From NCBI RefSeq assembly GCF_018069565.1, contig NZ_JAGPNL010000002.1, positions 496,001-560,000 on the forward strand: 64,000 bases of DNA, read 5' to 3'. The stretch comes from Streptomyces tagetis (lineage in GTDB: Bacteria; Actinomycetota; Actinomycetes; Streptomycetales; Streptomycetaceae). The notes beneath the pieces were generated by a model. That model saw only the letters and a program-made list of their open reading frames with translations, did not search any database and had not been told where the DNA came from. Position numbers and translations under genes: made by a program. Below, piece by piece: positions 18,216 to 26,845 of this stretch (position 1 is the stretch's first letter; each line of letters opens with the position of its first letter).

Positions 18216-18262
18216 CCCGGCCCGCCGGTCACCCCCTTTCCCCCGAGGACCGGCGGGCCGGG
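18216..18262 (+). terminator. Hairpin terminator after the aldo/keto reductase
   Basis: CCCGGCCCGCCGGTC pairs perfectly with GACCGGCGGGCCGGG across a 17-nt loop, 18 nt past the stop codon. Confidence 0.8.
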
Positions 18263-18346
18263 CGCTCAGGCCGCCGCGCCCCGGCGTCCCCACGTTTCGG
18301 CCAGCAATCACCCGTAATATGCCAAGAGAGTGGCCGGAAATTCGTG

Positions 18347-18374
18347 GTGACAGTGGTTCAGCGGTGAACATACT
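18347..18374 (+). promoter_or_regulatory. Probable housekeeping promoter of the downstream hypothetical gene
   Basis: GTGACA (18347-18352), 16 nt, CATACT (18369-18374), close to TTGACA/TATAAT-type elements and in a locally AT-richer stretch. It lies 115 nt before the GTG start. The rest of 18198-18489 holds only the reductase terminator. Confidence 0.45.
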
Positions 18375-18489
18375 TCCCTTTGAGGGCTGTCTCACACCGC
18401 GCGACAGCTCCCTCACGCACCGCACACGAGCCGCGTGGCCGCCGCCCTGCCCGACCGGCGGGCGTGCCGGACGACGGGGGAGGGGAGCC

Positions 18490-18900
18490 GTGCACGACGA
18501 ATTCCTGTGCCATGTCACCGCGTACGGAGTCTGTGACGGCCGGCGGATCGGCGTCCCCCTCGGCACCTACCGCGCCCCCACCCTCGCCCTCGCCCTGTGG
18601 TGGCTGCGCGACCGGGCCTCCTGGATCGCCGAGCGCCTCGACCCGCAGCCCGACGCCCCGCACCTGCCGCGCGGCGCCCTGACCCCGCTCGCGGACGACG
18701 CCCCCGACGTCCCCGCCGTGCTGCGCGCCTGGTGCGCCGACATCGCCCGACAGGAATCGGTCGCCGAGGAGCTGGCCGCCGGACGGCTCGTCCGCATCGC
18801 CACCGGCGACGAGACCACCGAGTACGAACTGCTCGCCGAGTCGGTGGACGCCCTGCGCATGCAGCGGGCCGCCCCGCCCCTGGTCGTCACCGTGGCCTGA
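18490..18900 (+). CDS. Hypothetical actinobacterial protein
   Basis: A 136-residue soluble protein that I do not recognise. It starts VHDEFLCHVTAYGVCDGRRIG, then has a Leu/Ala/Trp-rich helix (TLALALWWLRDRASWIAERL), an acidic Pro-rich loop and helices ending in TEYELLAESVDALRMQRA. There is no signal peptide or membrane helix and no obvious catalytic motif. The GTG start has GGGGAGGGGAG immediately upstream. It converges with the membrane-protein gene 61 nt away. The reading frame has typical Streptomyces third-position bias, so I take it as real. Confidence 0.7.
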   Translation: MHDEFLCHVTAYGVCDGRRIGVPLGTYRAPTLALALWWLRDRASWIAERLDPQPDAPHLPRGALTPLADDAPDVPAVLRAWCADIARQESVAEELAAGRLVRIATGDETTEYELLAESVDALRMQRAAPPLVVTVA

Positions 18901-18961
18901 GCCCTCGCCTGGACCGTGACACGTGGACCGGAGCCCGGGGAGGCCGCGCCCCGCGCTCCGC

Positions 18962-20251
18962 TCAGTCCTCCGGACCGGGCACCCGGCCCCGCACCGCGCC
19001 GGAGCGCCGGCCCACCGCGTGGGCGAGCAGCGCGCCCAGGAAACCGGCGACCAGCCCCCAGGCCGCGGCGAGACCCACCGCGCCCCACAGCCGCGGGCGC
19101 AGGAACACCCGGCCGGACAACTCCCCGCCCAGGTTCCCGATGCCGAGCACCGACAGACCGAAGTGCGCCGAGATCCGGCCGACCAGGCCGATCATGAGCA
19201 CGGTGAGCGCCAGCGCGACGGCCATGTGCACCGCCAGGCGCCACGGCGGCGTCCGGGCCGGCGACCGCGCCGCCAGCAGGAAACCGGCCGCGAGCAGCAG
19301 CACGACGTCGGCGACCAGCAGCCACCAGATCCGCCCGTCGTGCTCGGCGAGCGTGCCCAGGTTCACCGCCGAGACGTCCCGGGTGCGCAGTACCTGGTCG
19401 AGCACGTGCGGCATCGGCAGCCCGAACGGCCCCTCCACCCGCCCGTCCCAGGTCGCGCCCATGCCGACCGTCAGCGCCGGCCACGCCACGTTCGGCAGGC
19501 CGAGCAGCAGCACCGCCAGTGTCCGCGAGGCATGCCCCCGCGTCCCGGCGACCACCAGGCAGATGACGACGCCGATCACGAGTGAGGCCAGCAGCAGCGC
19601 CACCATCGTGTACGCGGCGGGCCGCACCGACTCGCCCCAGCGCAGCAGCCGCCCCGGCAGCGGCGCCCCCGGCGAGACCAGCAGCGCCAGCAGCAGCACC
19701 CCGGCCAGCCACAGCAGCCCGAAGAGGACGGTCGCCCCGAGGTCGGTCGTGAAGCCGATCTTGGGGGTGATGCCGAGGAGGTCCCCGAGGTCGCTCAGGA
19801 GCCCTTCCCCGAGGGAGACCTCGAACGTCTGGTGGGCGGCGTACGCCATGCCGATCAGGGCGAGCAGCCACAGGAAGGCGATCCGCCCGGCCCACCCGGC
19901 CAGTTCCTCCGCGCCGGCGACGGCCCGGTGCCGCAGCGGGCGCAGGAAACCCCAGGCGATCACCAGGGCGCCCGTCAGCGTGACGGAGAGCGGGAGCACG
20001 GCCAGCGCGGCGTCGGTGCCGACCAGTCCGTCGGCGTTGCCGGTCACCTCCAGGGCGCCGCCGACCGCGGTGACGACCGTCGCCGTGACGACCCGGGGGA
20101 AGGCGCCGAGGGGCAGGTCGTCGGCGCCGGCGGCCCACAGGCCGAGCGCGGCCACCACGCCCATGGTGACCAGCCCGGCCAGCACCGTGCCGAGGGCCTG
20201 GGCCCAGCCGTGCCGGGCGACCGCCGGGGGGAGGGGGGTTCGCGCGCTCAC
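18962..20251 (-). CDS. Streptophobe-family polytopic membrane protein
   Basis: Integral membrane protein of 429 residues with roughly ten hydrophobic helices, from VLAGLVTMGVVAALGLWAAG at the N-terminus to AAAWGLVAGFLGALLAHAVG at the C-terminus. It resembles the streptophobe family found in Streptomyces. Notable loops are ITPKIGFTTDLGATVLFG and GNLGGELSGRVFLRPRLWG. There is no transporter signature, ATP-binding motif or enzyme domain, and its role is unknown. Start ATG (MSARTPLPP) at 20251. Some 117 nt separate it from the PRC-barrel gene upstream, so cotranscription is possible but unproven. Confidence 0.8.
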   Translation of the reverse strand: MSARTPLPPAVARHGWAQALGTVLAGLVTMGVVAALGLWAAGADDLPLGAFPRVVTATVVTAVGGALEVTGNADGLVGTDAALAVLPLSVTLTGALVIAWGFLRPLRHRAVAGAEELAGWAGRIAFLWLLALIGMAYAAHQTFEVSLGEGLLSDLGDLLGITPKIGFTTDLGATVLFGLLWLAGVLLLALLVSPGAPLPGRLLRWGESVRPAAYTMVALLLASLVIGVVICLVVAGTRGHASRTLAVLLLGLPNVAWPALTVGMGATWDGRVEGPFGLPMPHVLDQVLRTRDVSAVNLGTLAEHDGRIWWLLVADVVLLLAAGFLLAARSPARTPPWRLAVHMAVALALTVLMIGLVGRISAHFGLSVLGIGNLGGELSGRVFLRPRLWGAVGLAAAWGLVAGFLGALLAHAVGRRSGAVRGRVPGPED

Positions 20252-20368
20252 CCTGCCACGCTAAGCAGCGTCCGCGCCCCGCGCCCGCCCGGACGGTCCG
20301 TCCGCGCCGCCGTCCCCCACGGTGGCGGCCGGACCCGTGCCGGTTCCGTGCGCGCGGGGGAGGGGGGT

Positions 20369-20785
20369 TCAGCCGGAGCGGACGACGAGCGCGTGGTCGC
20401 CGAGCCCCAGCAGCCGCGCCGGAGGCAGCTCGCCGCGGGTCGTGAACACCGCGAGCACCCGGCCGGTCTCCGGTGCGACGGCCGCGTCCAGCACCCTGCC
20501 CCGTTCCCGCCCCGCCTCCGTCAGCACCAGGCTGCCCAGCAGGTCGCGCGGGCGCCGGGGCGCGTCGGCGGCGGCGTCGGCCCGCAGCCGTACCCCGTCC
20601 GGGCCGACCGAGCGCACCGCGTCCCAGGACACCGCGGCCTCCTTGCGGAAGGGGCCCCGCCGCACCCGTACCTGACGCACCGTGCCCGCCCCGGCGTCGA
20701 CCGAGAGGGAGGCCACCGTGCCCAGCCGCGTCCGCCCGTCCGGGCCCGTCACGGGCAGCCCGTACACCTCGGTGAGGAGCATCAT
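20369..20785 (-). CDS. PRC-barrel domain protein
   Basis: Soluble protein of 138 residues built from two PRC-barrel-like halves. Each has a pattern of small beta-strands: LLTEVYGLPVTGPDGRTRLG, ASLSVDAGAGTVRQVRVRRG, then LLGSLVLTEAGRERGRVLDA. PRC-barrels are small binding modules in RNA processing (RimM) and photosynthetic complexes; in Streptomyces they often neighbour stress regulators. The start codon overlaps the upstream PRC gene's stop (ATGA), so the two are translationally coupled. Confidence 0.8.
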   Translation of the reverse strand: MMLLTEVYGLPVTGPDGRTRLGTVASLSVDAGAGTVRQVRVRRGPFRKEAAVSWDAVRSVGPDGVRLRADAAADAPRRPRDLLGSLVLTEAGRERGRVLDAAVAPETGRVLAVFTTRGELPPARLLGLGDHALVVRSG

Positions 20786-21390
20786 GGCGGCGCCCCCGGC
20801 CCCGTGTCCGTCCCTCCCCCGCCACCGGGCCCCCGGACGCCTCGCGTCAGGGCGGTCAGGCCCGCCAGGTCGTCGGCGAGGTGCCGGACGGTCTCCTCGG
20901 GCAGGACCAGGGTGCGTCCGGCGACCGTGAGCGACGGCCCGCGCGCCACGTACACCCGGCGCCGGTGTCCTGAGCGGCCCGGCACCAACCGCTGGTCGGC
21001 GGCGATCCGGAAGCCGACGATCCGTCCGCTGGTGCCGCCCTCCACCACGACGTCGGCGACGGTGCCGATCGCCTCGCCCGCCTCCGTCAGCATCCGCGCG
21101 CCCAGGACGCGGGCCCGCAGGCTGCCCCGGTGGCCGGTCAGCGCGTCCTCCGGGATCAGCCCGAGCGCGTCGCGCAGCATCACCGCGTCGTGGCCGAGCG
21201 CGTGCACCGACGGCCAGGGCAGGGCGTGCGGGAGCGGACCGGAGAGCAGACGTCGCCCGGTCAGGGTGAATCCGGTGATCCAGCGGGCCTCCGCGTCGAA
21301 GAGCGTGTCCCTCACATGGGCGATCGCATCACCGCCGAGGGTGACCACCGGCCGGGTGGTGAGGCTCCGCGCGGTCATGAGTTCGTCCAT
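20782..21390 (-). CDS. PRC-barrel domain protein, two-module
   Basis: Soluble protein of 202 residues. The N-terminal PRC module reads MTARSLTTRPVVTLGGDAIAH, with DTLFDAEARWITGFTLTGRR. A second module follows (VLGARMLTEAGEAIGTVADVV, VEGGTSGRIVGFRIA). A Gly-rich tail (GVRGPGGGGGTDTGPG) closes it. The ATG at 21390 has GGAGGG 6 nt upstream. It forms a two-gene operon with the smaller PRC protein by a 4-nt overlap. It diverges from the SigL-linked ATPase, so it may belong to the same stress response, though no SigB-type site faces it. Confidence 0.82.
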   Translation of the reverse strand: MDELMTARSLTTRPVVTLGGDAIAHVRDTLFDAEARWITGFTLTGRRLLSGPLPHALPWPSVHALGHDAVMLRDALGLIPEDALTGHRGSLRARVLGARMLTEAGEAIGTVADVVVEGGTSGRIVGFRIAADQRLVPGRSGHRRRVYVARGPSLTVAGRTLVLPEETVRHLADDLAGLTALTRGVRGPGGGGGTDTGPGAPP

Positions 21391-21458
21391 CGCGCACCCT
21401 CCAGCGGCCCCGGGTTCCCCCTCCGGCTGTGACGATGCACGCACTGCCCGCGCGGGGG

Positions 21459-21483
21459 GACTGGGGGGCCGCGCTCGGGGTAC
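21459..21483 (+). promoter_or_regulatory. SigB-type promoter of the putative anti-SigL gene
   Basis: GACT (21459-21462), N15, GGGTAC (21478-21483): an exact match to GNNT-N14/16-GGGTAC/T, used by SigB-like sigma factors in Streptomyces. Start of transcription would be about 45 nt before the ATG. Confidence 0.75.
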
Positions 21484-21534
21484 GAGGACTGGTGCAGTAG
21501 CGTCCGGCCAGTCCGGCTTCCGAGAGAGAAACGC

Positions 21535-21990
21535 ATGACCGAATACCTGGACGGGGCAGTGATACCGACTGGCTTCGACGTACCCGTGGAACCGCTGAGG
21601 CGGGCGGCGCACTACTCCGGCGAGCCGGGAAGCATCGCCGAGGCCCGTTCCTTCGCCTCGCTCTTCCTCGAACAGCTCCGGACCGAATGGTGCGCCGAGA
21701 TCGGCCGGCGCTCCGACGGCGCGGTGCTCCTGGTCGTCAGCGAACTGGTCACCAACGCGGACCGGCACAGCAGCGGTCCGTACATCCTGGAGCTGGAGGG
21801 CACGGACTCCTCCGTCGAGGTCTGCGTCTACGACAGCAGCGGGTCGGTGCCCCAGCGCTACCCCCGCGATCCCGAGCGCGTCGGCCGGCACGGACTGGAG
21901 ATCGTCCACGCCCTGGCCGAGGCCGTCCTCGTCGAACGGGTGCCGGTCGGCAAACGGGTGCGCGCCGTGGTGCGGCTCACCGCCGAGTGA
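21535..21990 (+). CDS. RsbW-like ATPase, putative anti-SigL factor
   Basis: Serine kinase/anti-sigma factor of the HATPase_c_2 family, 151 residues, cytoplasmic. The N-box is VVSELVTNADRHS (Glu and Asn that bind Mg-ATP). The G1 box is replaced by VYDSSGSVP (Asp kept), and RVGRHGLEIVHALAEAV is the G2 region. It lies tail-to-tail with the SigB/F-type sigma factor (48 nt apart), and both genes have SigB-type promoters, so it is the natural candidate to bind that sigma factor. Partner choice is inferred from position. Confidence 0.82.
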   Translation: MTEYLDGAVIPTGFDVPVEPLRRAAHYSGEPGSIAEARSFASLFLEQLRTEWCAEIGRRSDGAVLLVVSELVTNADRHSSGPYILELEGTDSSVEVCVYDSSGSVPQRYPRDPERVGRHGLEIVHALAEAVLVERVPVGKRVRAVVRLTAE

Positions 21991-22038
21991 CCCGCCGGAC
22001 CGGGCGGAGTCCGTCGGCGCAGCCGCGCCGCGCCGCGG

Positions 22039-22947
22039 TCAGGCGCAGCCCAGTTCGCCGAGCATGCCCTCCCGCAGCCGGGTGATGATCCGCTTGATCA
22101 GCCGGGACACGTGCATCTGCGAGCAGCCGAGCCGTTCGCCGATCTCCGCCTGGGTCGCCTCGTCCACGAACCGCATGTGGAGGATCTGCCGGTCGCGTTC
22201 GCTCAGCTCGGCCATGAGCGGGGCCAGCGAGTGGAAGTCCTCCACCAGCCGCAGCCCCTGCTCCTCCACGCCGATGAAGTCGGCGAGGACCGACTCGCCG
22301 TTCTCGGGACCGTCCCCGGTCAGCGCGGCGTCCAGCGAGGAGGAGTTGTAGCCGTTCGAGGCGATCTGGCCCTCGACGACCTCCTTCTCGCCGATGTTCA
22401 TCAGGGTGGCCAGCTCGGCGACGGTGGGCTCGCGGTCCAGGCGGCTGGACAACTCCTCGCGGGCCTTGGCGAGTTCCACCCGCAGTTCCTGGAGCCGGCG
22501 CGGCACGTGCACGGCCCAGGTGGTGTCCCGGAAGAACCGCTTGATCTCGCCGACGATGTACGGCAGCGCGAAGGAGGTGAACTCGACCTCGCGCGACAGC
22601 TCGAACCGGTCGATGGCCTTGATCAGGCCGATCATTCCGGTCTGGACGATGTCCTCCATGTCGTCGCCGCGTCCGCGGAACCGTCCGGCGGCGAAGCGGA
22701 CCAGGGACATGTTCATCTCGATGAGGGTGTTGCGCGCGTACTGGTACTCGTGCGTGCCCTCTTCGAGCGCGGCCAGACGCTGGAAGAAGGGGCGGGAGAG
22801 GTGCCGGGCGTCGTGGGGCGCCACGGCCCGGGGGTCCTCGACACCCGGCAGTGATCCCTCGCCCGTCGTGCTCCCGGTGGTCTTCTCGACGACCTGTGCG
22901 CTGGGCCGGATCACTGCGCTCACCCTTGCCTCTCCCACGAAGTTCAC
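22039..22947 (-). CDS. sigL: SigB/SigF-type sigma factor (SigL-like)
   Basis: RNA polymerase sigma factor of the SigB/F/G group (group 3), about 302 residues. Region 2 shows SLVRFAAGRFRGRGDDMEDI, QTGMIGLIKAIDRFELSREV and FTSFALPYIVGEIKRFFRD. Region 3 holds VPRRLQELRVELAKAREEL, and region 4 the HTH QAEIGERLGCSQMHVSRLIKRI (read in two parts). It should direct transcription from GNNT-N15-GGGTAC promoters, one of which precedes this gene. Two GTG starts are possible: 22947 (GGAG 10 nt upstream) and 22923 (GGGAGAGG 5 nt upstream). The sigL name follows gene order relative to ssgC and chpB. Confidence 0.9.
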   Translation of the reverse strand: MNFVGEARVSAVIRPSAQVVEKTTGSTTGEGSLPGVEDPRAVAPHDARHLSRPFFQRLAALEEGTHEYQYARNTLIEMNMSLVRFAAGRFRGRGDDMEDIVQTGMIGLIKAIDRFELSREVEFTSFALPYIVGEIKRFFRDTTWAVHVPRRLQELRVELAKAREELSSRLDREPTVAELATLMNIGEKEVVEGQIASNGYNSSSLDAALTGDGPENGESVLADFIGVEEQGLRLVEDFHSLAPLMAELSERDRQILHMRFVDEATQAEIGERLGCSQMHVSRLIKRIITRLREGMLGELGCA

Positions 22948-23284
22948 GGTCGGACCGCTCCTGCCGGGTCCTTTCCCGTGGTGCGGGTACCCGGGCTGTC
23001 ACCGCCCATGCCCCCCGGGTGACCCCGGTGGCGTGAACGCGACCCCGTTCGCCCGGTGCGGGACCCCGCGATCGCCTCCAGGCTAGCCGCGGGACCCCGA
23101 AGGGGCACTCGGACCGCTGCCGCGCTCTGGCTGAAAGAAGCCTCTTCGGGGCGCAGAATGGCGACACCGCACCCTCCGCTCGCCCTTCGTGATCCTTTCC
23201 GCCCGGTTCCCGGACCGCCGATGAGTTCCGGGGCGCCGGAGGGTCTGCCTGGGTGACGGTGTTCCACTCTCCGGGAGGCAACCC
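22948..23284. other. Divergent intergenic region, sigL and VOC gene
   Basis: A 337-nt gap that holds the sigL promoter near its left end. The right part shows short inverted repeats (for example GAAGCCTCTTCGGGG) but no convincing promoter for the VOC gene, apart from its GGGAGG ribosome site. Confidence 0.55.
22987..23011 (-). promoter_or_regulatory. SigB-type promoter of sigL
   Basis: On the minus strand GCAT, N15, GGGTAC matches the SigB-type consensus exactly. The -10 lies 40 nt before the first possible start codon, which suggests autoregulation or control by a sister sigma factor. Confidence 0.78.
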
Positions 23285-23767
23285 ATGACCACCGACGGAT
23301 TCATCACGTGTCTCTGGTTCGACGGCCGGGCGGAGGAGGCCGCCCGCTTCTACGTGTCGGTCTTCAAGGACGCGGGCCTCGGCCCCGTCACCCGGTACAC
23401 CGAGGCGGGTCCGGGACCGGCCGGCTCCGTGCTGACCGTGGAGTTCACGGCCAACGGACAGCGCTTCGTCGCGCTCAACGGCGGCCCCGACTTCCACTTC
23501 ACCGAGGCGATCTCCTTCCAGATCCTCTGCGCGGACCAGGCGGAGGTCGACTACCACTGGGCCCGGCTCACCGAGGACGGGGGCGAGGAGGGGCCCTGCG
23601 GCTGGGTCAAGGACAAGTTCGGGGTGTCCTGGCAGGTCGTCCCGGCGGTCCTGCTGGAGATGGTCCGCGACCCGGACCAGGCCAAGGCGGCACGGGCGAC
23701 CGGCGCCATGCTGACGATGGGCAAGCTCGACATCGCCGCCCTGGAACGCGCCCACGCCGGTGGGTGA
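23285..23767 (+). CDS. VOC-family protein, PhnB/3-demethylubiquinone-type
   Basis: Small cytoplasmic protein of 160 residues with the glyoxalase/VOC fold in the PF06983-like (PhnB, wrongly called 3-demethylubiquinone methyltransferase) branch. Typical parts: ITCLWFDGRAEEAARFYVSV, FVALNGGPDFHFTEAISFQI and GWVKDKFGVSWQVVP. The family binds a metal or small molecule in a cupped site; no substrate is known. GGGAGG precedes the ATG at 8 nt. It is followed by another VOC gene in the same direction. Confidence 0.85.
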   Translation: MTTDGFITCLWFDGRAEEAARFYVSVFKDAGLGPVTRYTEAGPGPAGSVLTVEFTANGQRFVALNGGPDFHFTEAISFQILCADQAEVDYHWARLTEDGGEEGPCGWVKDKFGVSWQVVPAVLLEMVRDPDQAKAARATGAMLTMGKLDIAALERAHAGG

Positions 23768-23888
23768 CGGCCGCGCCGGGGCCCGCCCGGCGCCCCGTCC
23801 CCGCGCGGGTCCGCGCCGGGATGGCTAGCGTGAGAAAGGGGTCGGTTCCCGACAGAGCACAGCAATTCCTCGAACGGAGGCGGCAGTC

Positions 23889-24686
23889 ATGGCCGTACAA
23901 CCCGAAGGCGCCCCGTGCTGGGCCGACGCGATGTTCTCGGACCTGGAGGCGGCCAAGAGCTTCTACGGCGAAGTCCTCGGCTGGACCTTCGGCGAGTCCT
24001 CGTCGGAGTTCGGCAACTACACCCAGTGCTACAAGGACGGCAAGGCGGTCGCCGCCGTCGTACCGCCCATGCCGGGACAGGAGGGCCACTCGCAGTGGTG
24101 TCTCTACTTCGCGTCCCCCGACGCCGCCGCGACCGCCGCGAGGATTCGCGACGCCGGCGGCGAGATGCTGATGGAGCCGATGCAGGTCGGCGAGTTCGGC
24201 ACCATGTGCCTGGCCCGTGACCCCGGCGGGGTCCTCTTCGGCGTCTGGCAGGGCGGCACCCACCAGGGCTTCCAGGCGATGGGCGAGCCCGGGGCGTACT
24301 GCTGGGCGGAGATCTTCACCCGCGAGACCGGAGCGTCGGACACCTTCTTCCCCACGGTCTTCTCCTACAAGGCCAAGCAGATGGAGGACGACGCGGTCGA
24401 CTTCCGGGTCTTCGAGCTGGGCGACCGCCCCGCCATCGGCCGGATGGCGATGACGGACGACTTCCCGGCCGGGATGCCGCCCTACATCAACGTCTACTTC
24501 GGGGTCGCCGACTGCGACGCGGCGGTCTCCCGGGCCACCGAGCTGGGCGGCGTGCTGCGGTTCGGGCCGATGGACACCCCCTTCGGCCGCTTCGCCGCCA
24601 TCAGCGACCCGCAGGGCGCCAACTTCTCGGTGATCGACACCTCGAAGACCGAAGGGGAGATGCCCAAGCTGCACCAGGTCGACTGA
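23889..24686 (+). CDS. Two-domain VOC/glyoxalase-family protein
   Basis: Protein of 265 residues with two VOC domains. The first (1-120) has APCWADAMFSDLEAAKSFYG and DPGGVLFGVWQGG; the second (about 135-265) has GAYCWAEIFTRETGASDTFF, YFGVADCDAAVSRATELGG and DPQGANFSVI. Similar actinobacterial proteins are often called hydroxylases or glyoxalases without proof. ACGGAGG precedes the ATG, and TAGCGT (23825-23830) is a possible -10. It lies 31 nt upstream of the RNase HI gene and may share its transcript. Confidence 0.85.
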   Translation: MAVQPEGAPCWADAMFSDLEAAKSFYGEVLGWTFGESSSEFGNYTQCYKDGKAVAAVVPPMPGQEGHSQWCLYFASPDAAATAARIRDAGGEMLMEPMQVGEFGTMCLARDPGGVLFGVWQGGTHQGFQAMGEPGAYCWAEIFTRETGASDTFFPTVFSYKAKQMEDDAVDFRVFELGDRPAIGRMAMTDDFPAGMPPYINVYFGVADCDAAVSRATELGGVLRFGPMDTPFGRFAAISDPQGANFSVIDTSKTEGEMPKLHQVD

Positions 24687-24729
24687 GCGCGGTCCGGGGG
24701 CCCCGCCCCGCCATGGCATGATCGGTTCC

Positions 24730-25419
24730 ATGCGTGAACGTGTGGTGGCCGCGTGCGACGGCGCTTCGAAGGGAAACCCGGGACCGGCCGGCTGGGCGTG
24801 GGTCGTCGCCGACGCCTCGCAGGCGCCGGTCCGCTGGGAGGCGGGGCCGCTCGGCCGGACCACCAACAACGTCGCCGAACTCACCGCCCTGGAGCGGCTG
24901 CTGGAGGCGACCGACCCCGAGGTGCCGCTGGAGGTCCGGATGGACTCCCAGTACGCGATGAAGGCCGTCACCACCTGGCTCCCCGGCTGGAAGCGCAACG
25001 GCTGGAAGACCGCCGCCGGCAAGCCGGTCGCCAACCAGGAACTGGTCGTGCGCATCGACCGGCTGCTCGACGGCCGCGCGGTCGACTTCCGCTACGTCCC
25101 CGCCCACCAGGTCGACGGGGACCCGCTCAACGACTTCGCCGACCGCGCCGCCAGCCAGGCGGCCACCGCCCAGGAGGAGGCCGGCAGCGCGCTCGGCTCG
25201 CCCGAGCCCCCGGCGGCGCCGGACGTCCCCGCCGCGCGCAAGGCCCCGCGCCGCAAGCCCGCGGGCAAGGGCGGCGGCTCGTCCTCGCGCACCCTGAAGG
25301 CGAAGTTCCCCGGCCGCTGCGTCTGCGGCCGTTCCTACGCGGCCGGCGAGCCCATCACCAAGAACGACCAGGGCTGGGGCCACCCGGAGTGCCGCACGGT
25401 GGCCGCGGCCCAGCCGTAG
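24730..25419 (+). CDS. rnhA: Ribonuclease HI with C-terminal zinc-ribbon-like tail
   Basis: Cuts the RNA strand of RNA-DNA hybrids; 229 residues from the preferred start. The catalytic acids are visible: Asp in AACDGASKGNPGPAGWAW, Glu in TNNVAELTALERLL, Asp in VRMDSQYAMKAV and Asp in LNDFADRAA; the flexible His is in VPAHQVDGD. After a Pro/Ala/Lys-rich linker, the tail has CVCGRSYAAGEPITK...WGHPEC, whose cysteines and histidine resemble a zinc ribbon. ATG at 24718 would add four residues (MIGS); I prefer 24730, where homology begins, though neither has a strong ribosome site. S. coelicolor SCO7284 is a comparable enzyme from memory. Confidence 0.9.
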   Translation: MRERVVAACDGASKGNPGPAGWAWVVADASQAPVRWEAGPLGRTTNNVAELTALERLLEATDPEVPLEVRMDSQYAMKAVTTWLPGWKRNGWKTAAGKPVANQELVVRIDRLLDGRAVDFRYVPAHQVDGDPLNDFADRAASQAATAQEEAGSALGSPEPPAAPDVPAARKAPRRKPAGKGGGSSSRTLKAKFPGRCVCGRSYAAGEPITKNDQGWGHPECRTVAAAQP

Positions 25420-25456
25420 GCCGACGACAGCGCACCCCCTGCCGTCACCCCCCTCC

Positions 25457-25482
25457 GCCGGGGCGAATCGCGCTGCCCCGGC
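25457..25482 (+). terminator. Hairpin terminator after RNase HI
   Basis: GCCGGGGC and GCCCCGGC form an 8-bp stem with a 10-nt loop, 38 nt past the stop codon and 80 nt before the monooxygenase gene. Confidence 0.6.
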
Positions 25483-25563
25483 GCACCGGAGAGCCGCCTT
25501 CTGACTGCTACTCTGCGGTCTTGCGTCACTAAATGACCGATTTGAGTGTATTCAGGGGTGTGT

Positions 25564-26778
25564 GTGAAGGTCGTCTGCGTCGGCGGCGGGCCCGCCGGCC
25601 TGTATCTCTCGATCCTGCTCAAGCTCCAGGACCCGTCCCACGACATCACCGTCCACGAGCGCAACCCGGAGGGCTCCACCTACGGCTGGGGCGTGACCTA
25701 CTGGCGCGGACTCCTCGACCGGCTCCACGCGCACGACCCGGAGTCCGCCCGCGCCGTCGAGGAGAACTCCGTGCGGTGGCGCGACGGCGTCGCCCACGTC
25801 CGCGACCTGACCACCCGGCACAGCGGCGACGAGGGCTTCGGCATCGGCCGCCACCGCCTGCTGGAAGTCCTCGCCGCCCGCGCCCGCGCGCTCGGCGTCC
25901 ACCTGGAGTTCGACCACGAGGTCACCGGCGACGACCTGCCCGACGCCGACCTCGTGGTGGCGGCCGACGGCGTCCGCAGCGCGCTGCGCACCCGGCACGC
26001 CGGCCACTTCGGCACCGAGATCCGGGCCGGCCGCAACCACTACGTCTGGCTCGGCACCCCCCAGGTCTTCGACGCCTTCACCTTCGCCTTCGTCGAGACC
26101 GACCACGGCTGGATCTGGGCCTACGGCTACGGATACGGGGCCGAGGGCAGCACCTGCGTCATCGAATGCGCCCCCGAGACCTGGACCGGCCTCGGACTGG
26201 ACCGGGCCGACGAGGCCGAGGGGCTGATCCTGCTGGAGAAGCTCTTCGCCGACGTCCTGGACGGCCACCCGCTCACCGCGCGCCCCACCTCCGCCGCGCC
26301 GCCCGCCCCCTGGCTCACCTTCCGGACCCTCACCAACCGCACCTGGTCCAAGGACAACCTCATCCTGCTCGGCGACGCCGCCCACACCACGCACTACTCC
26401 ATCGGCGCCGGCACCACCCTCGCCCTGGAGGACGCCATCGCCCTCGCCGGCGCCCTGCGCGCCCACGCGGACCTCCCGGCCGCCCTCGGCGCCTACGAAC
26501 GCGAGCGCAAGGCCGCCCTGCTCCCCGTGCAGAGCGCGGCCCGCTACAGCGCCCGCTGGTACGAGAACCTGCCCCGCTACCTCGGGCTGCCGCCGCACGA
26601 GATGTTCGCCCTGCTCGGCCAGCGCCACTCGCCCCTGCTGCCCTACACACCGCCCCGGCTCTACTACCGGCTCGACCGCGCCGCCGGCCGGCTGGAGCCC
26701 CTGCGCCGGGCCAAGCGCTGGCTCGGCCCCCGGGTGGCCCGCACGGTGCAGTCCCGCACCCTCACCACCCGCCGTTAG
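25564..26778 (+). CDS. FAD-dependent monooxygenase, salicylyl/anthranilyl-CoA-type
   Basis: Flavin hydroxylase of 404 residues. The FAD Rossmann motif GGGPAGLYLSILLKLQDP is at 7-24, GWGVTYWRGLLDRL matches the group acting on aromatic CoA thioesters, VVAADGVRSALRTRH is the DG motif, and LILLGDAAHTTHYSIGAGTTL (about 266-286) is the flavin-binding GD motif. The nearest known families are salicylyl-CoA 5-hydroxylase and the N-terminal half of anthraniloyl-CoA monooxygenase. No aromatic degradation genes are adjacent, so the substrate is uncertain. GTG at 25564 (MKVVCVGGG) is preferred; GTG at 25546 would add six residues before the nucleotide-binding strand. GTCA-N5-TGAC (25525-25537) upstream could be an operator. 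Confidence 0.85.
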   Translation: MKVVCVGGGPAGLYLSILLKLQDPSHDITVHERNPEGSTYGWGVTYWRGLLDRLHAHDPESARAVEENSVRWRDGVAHVRDLTTRHSGDEGFGIGRHRLLEVLAARARALGVHLEFDHEVTGDDLPDADLVVAADGVRSALRTRHAGHFGTEIRAGRNHYVWLGTPQVFDAFTFAFVETDHGWIWAYGYGYGAEGSTCVIECAPETWTGLGLDRADEAEGLILLEKLFADVLDGHPLTARPTSAAPPAPWLTFRTLTNRTWSKDNLILLGDAAHTTHYSIGAGTTLALEDAIALAGALRAHADLPAALGAYERERKAALLPVQSAARYSARWYENLPRYLGLPPHEMFALLGQRHSPLLPYTPPRLYYRLDRAAGRLEPLRRAKRWLGPRVARTVQSRTLTTRR

Positions 26779-26845
26779 GGCCCAGCGGCTCCCGGTTGTC
26801 GCACCCCGGGGTGACGGGGCCGTTCCGGATGACAGACTGGCCCGC

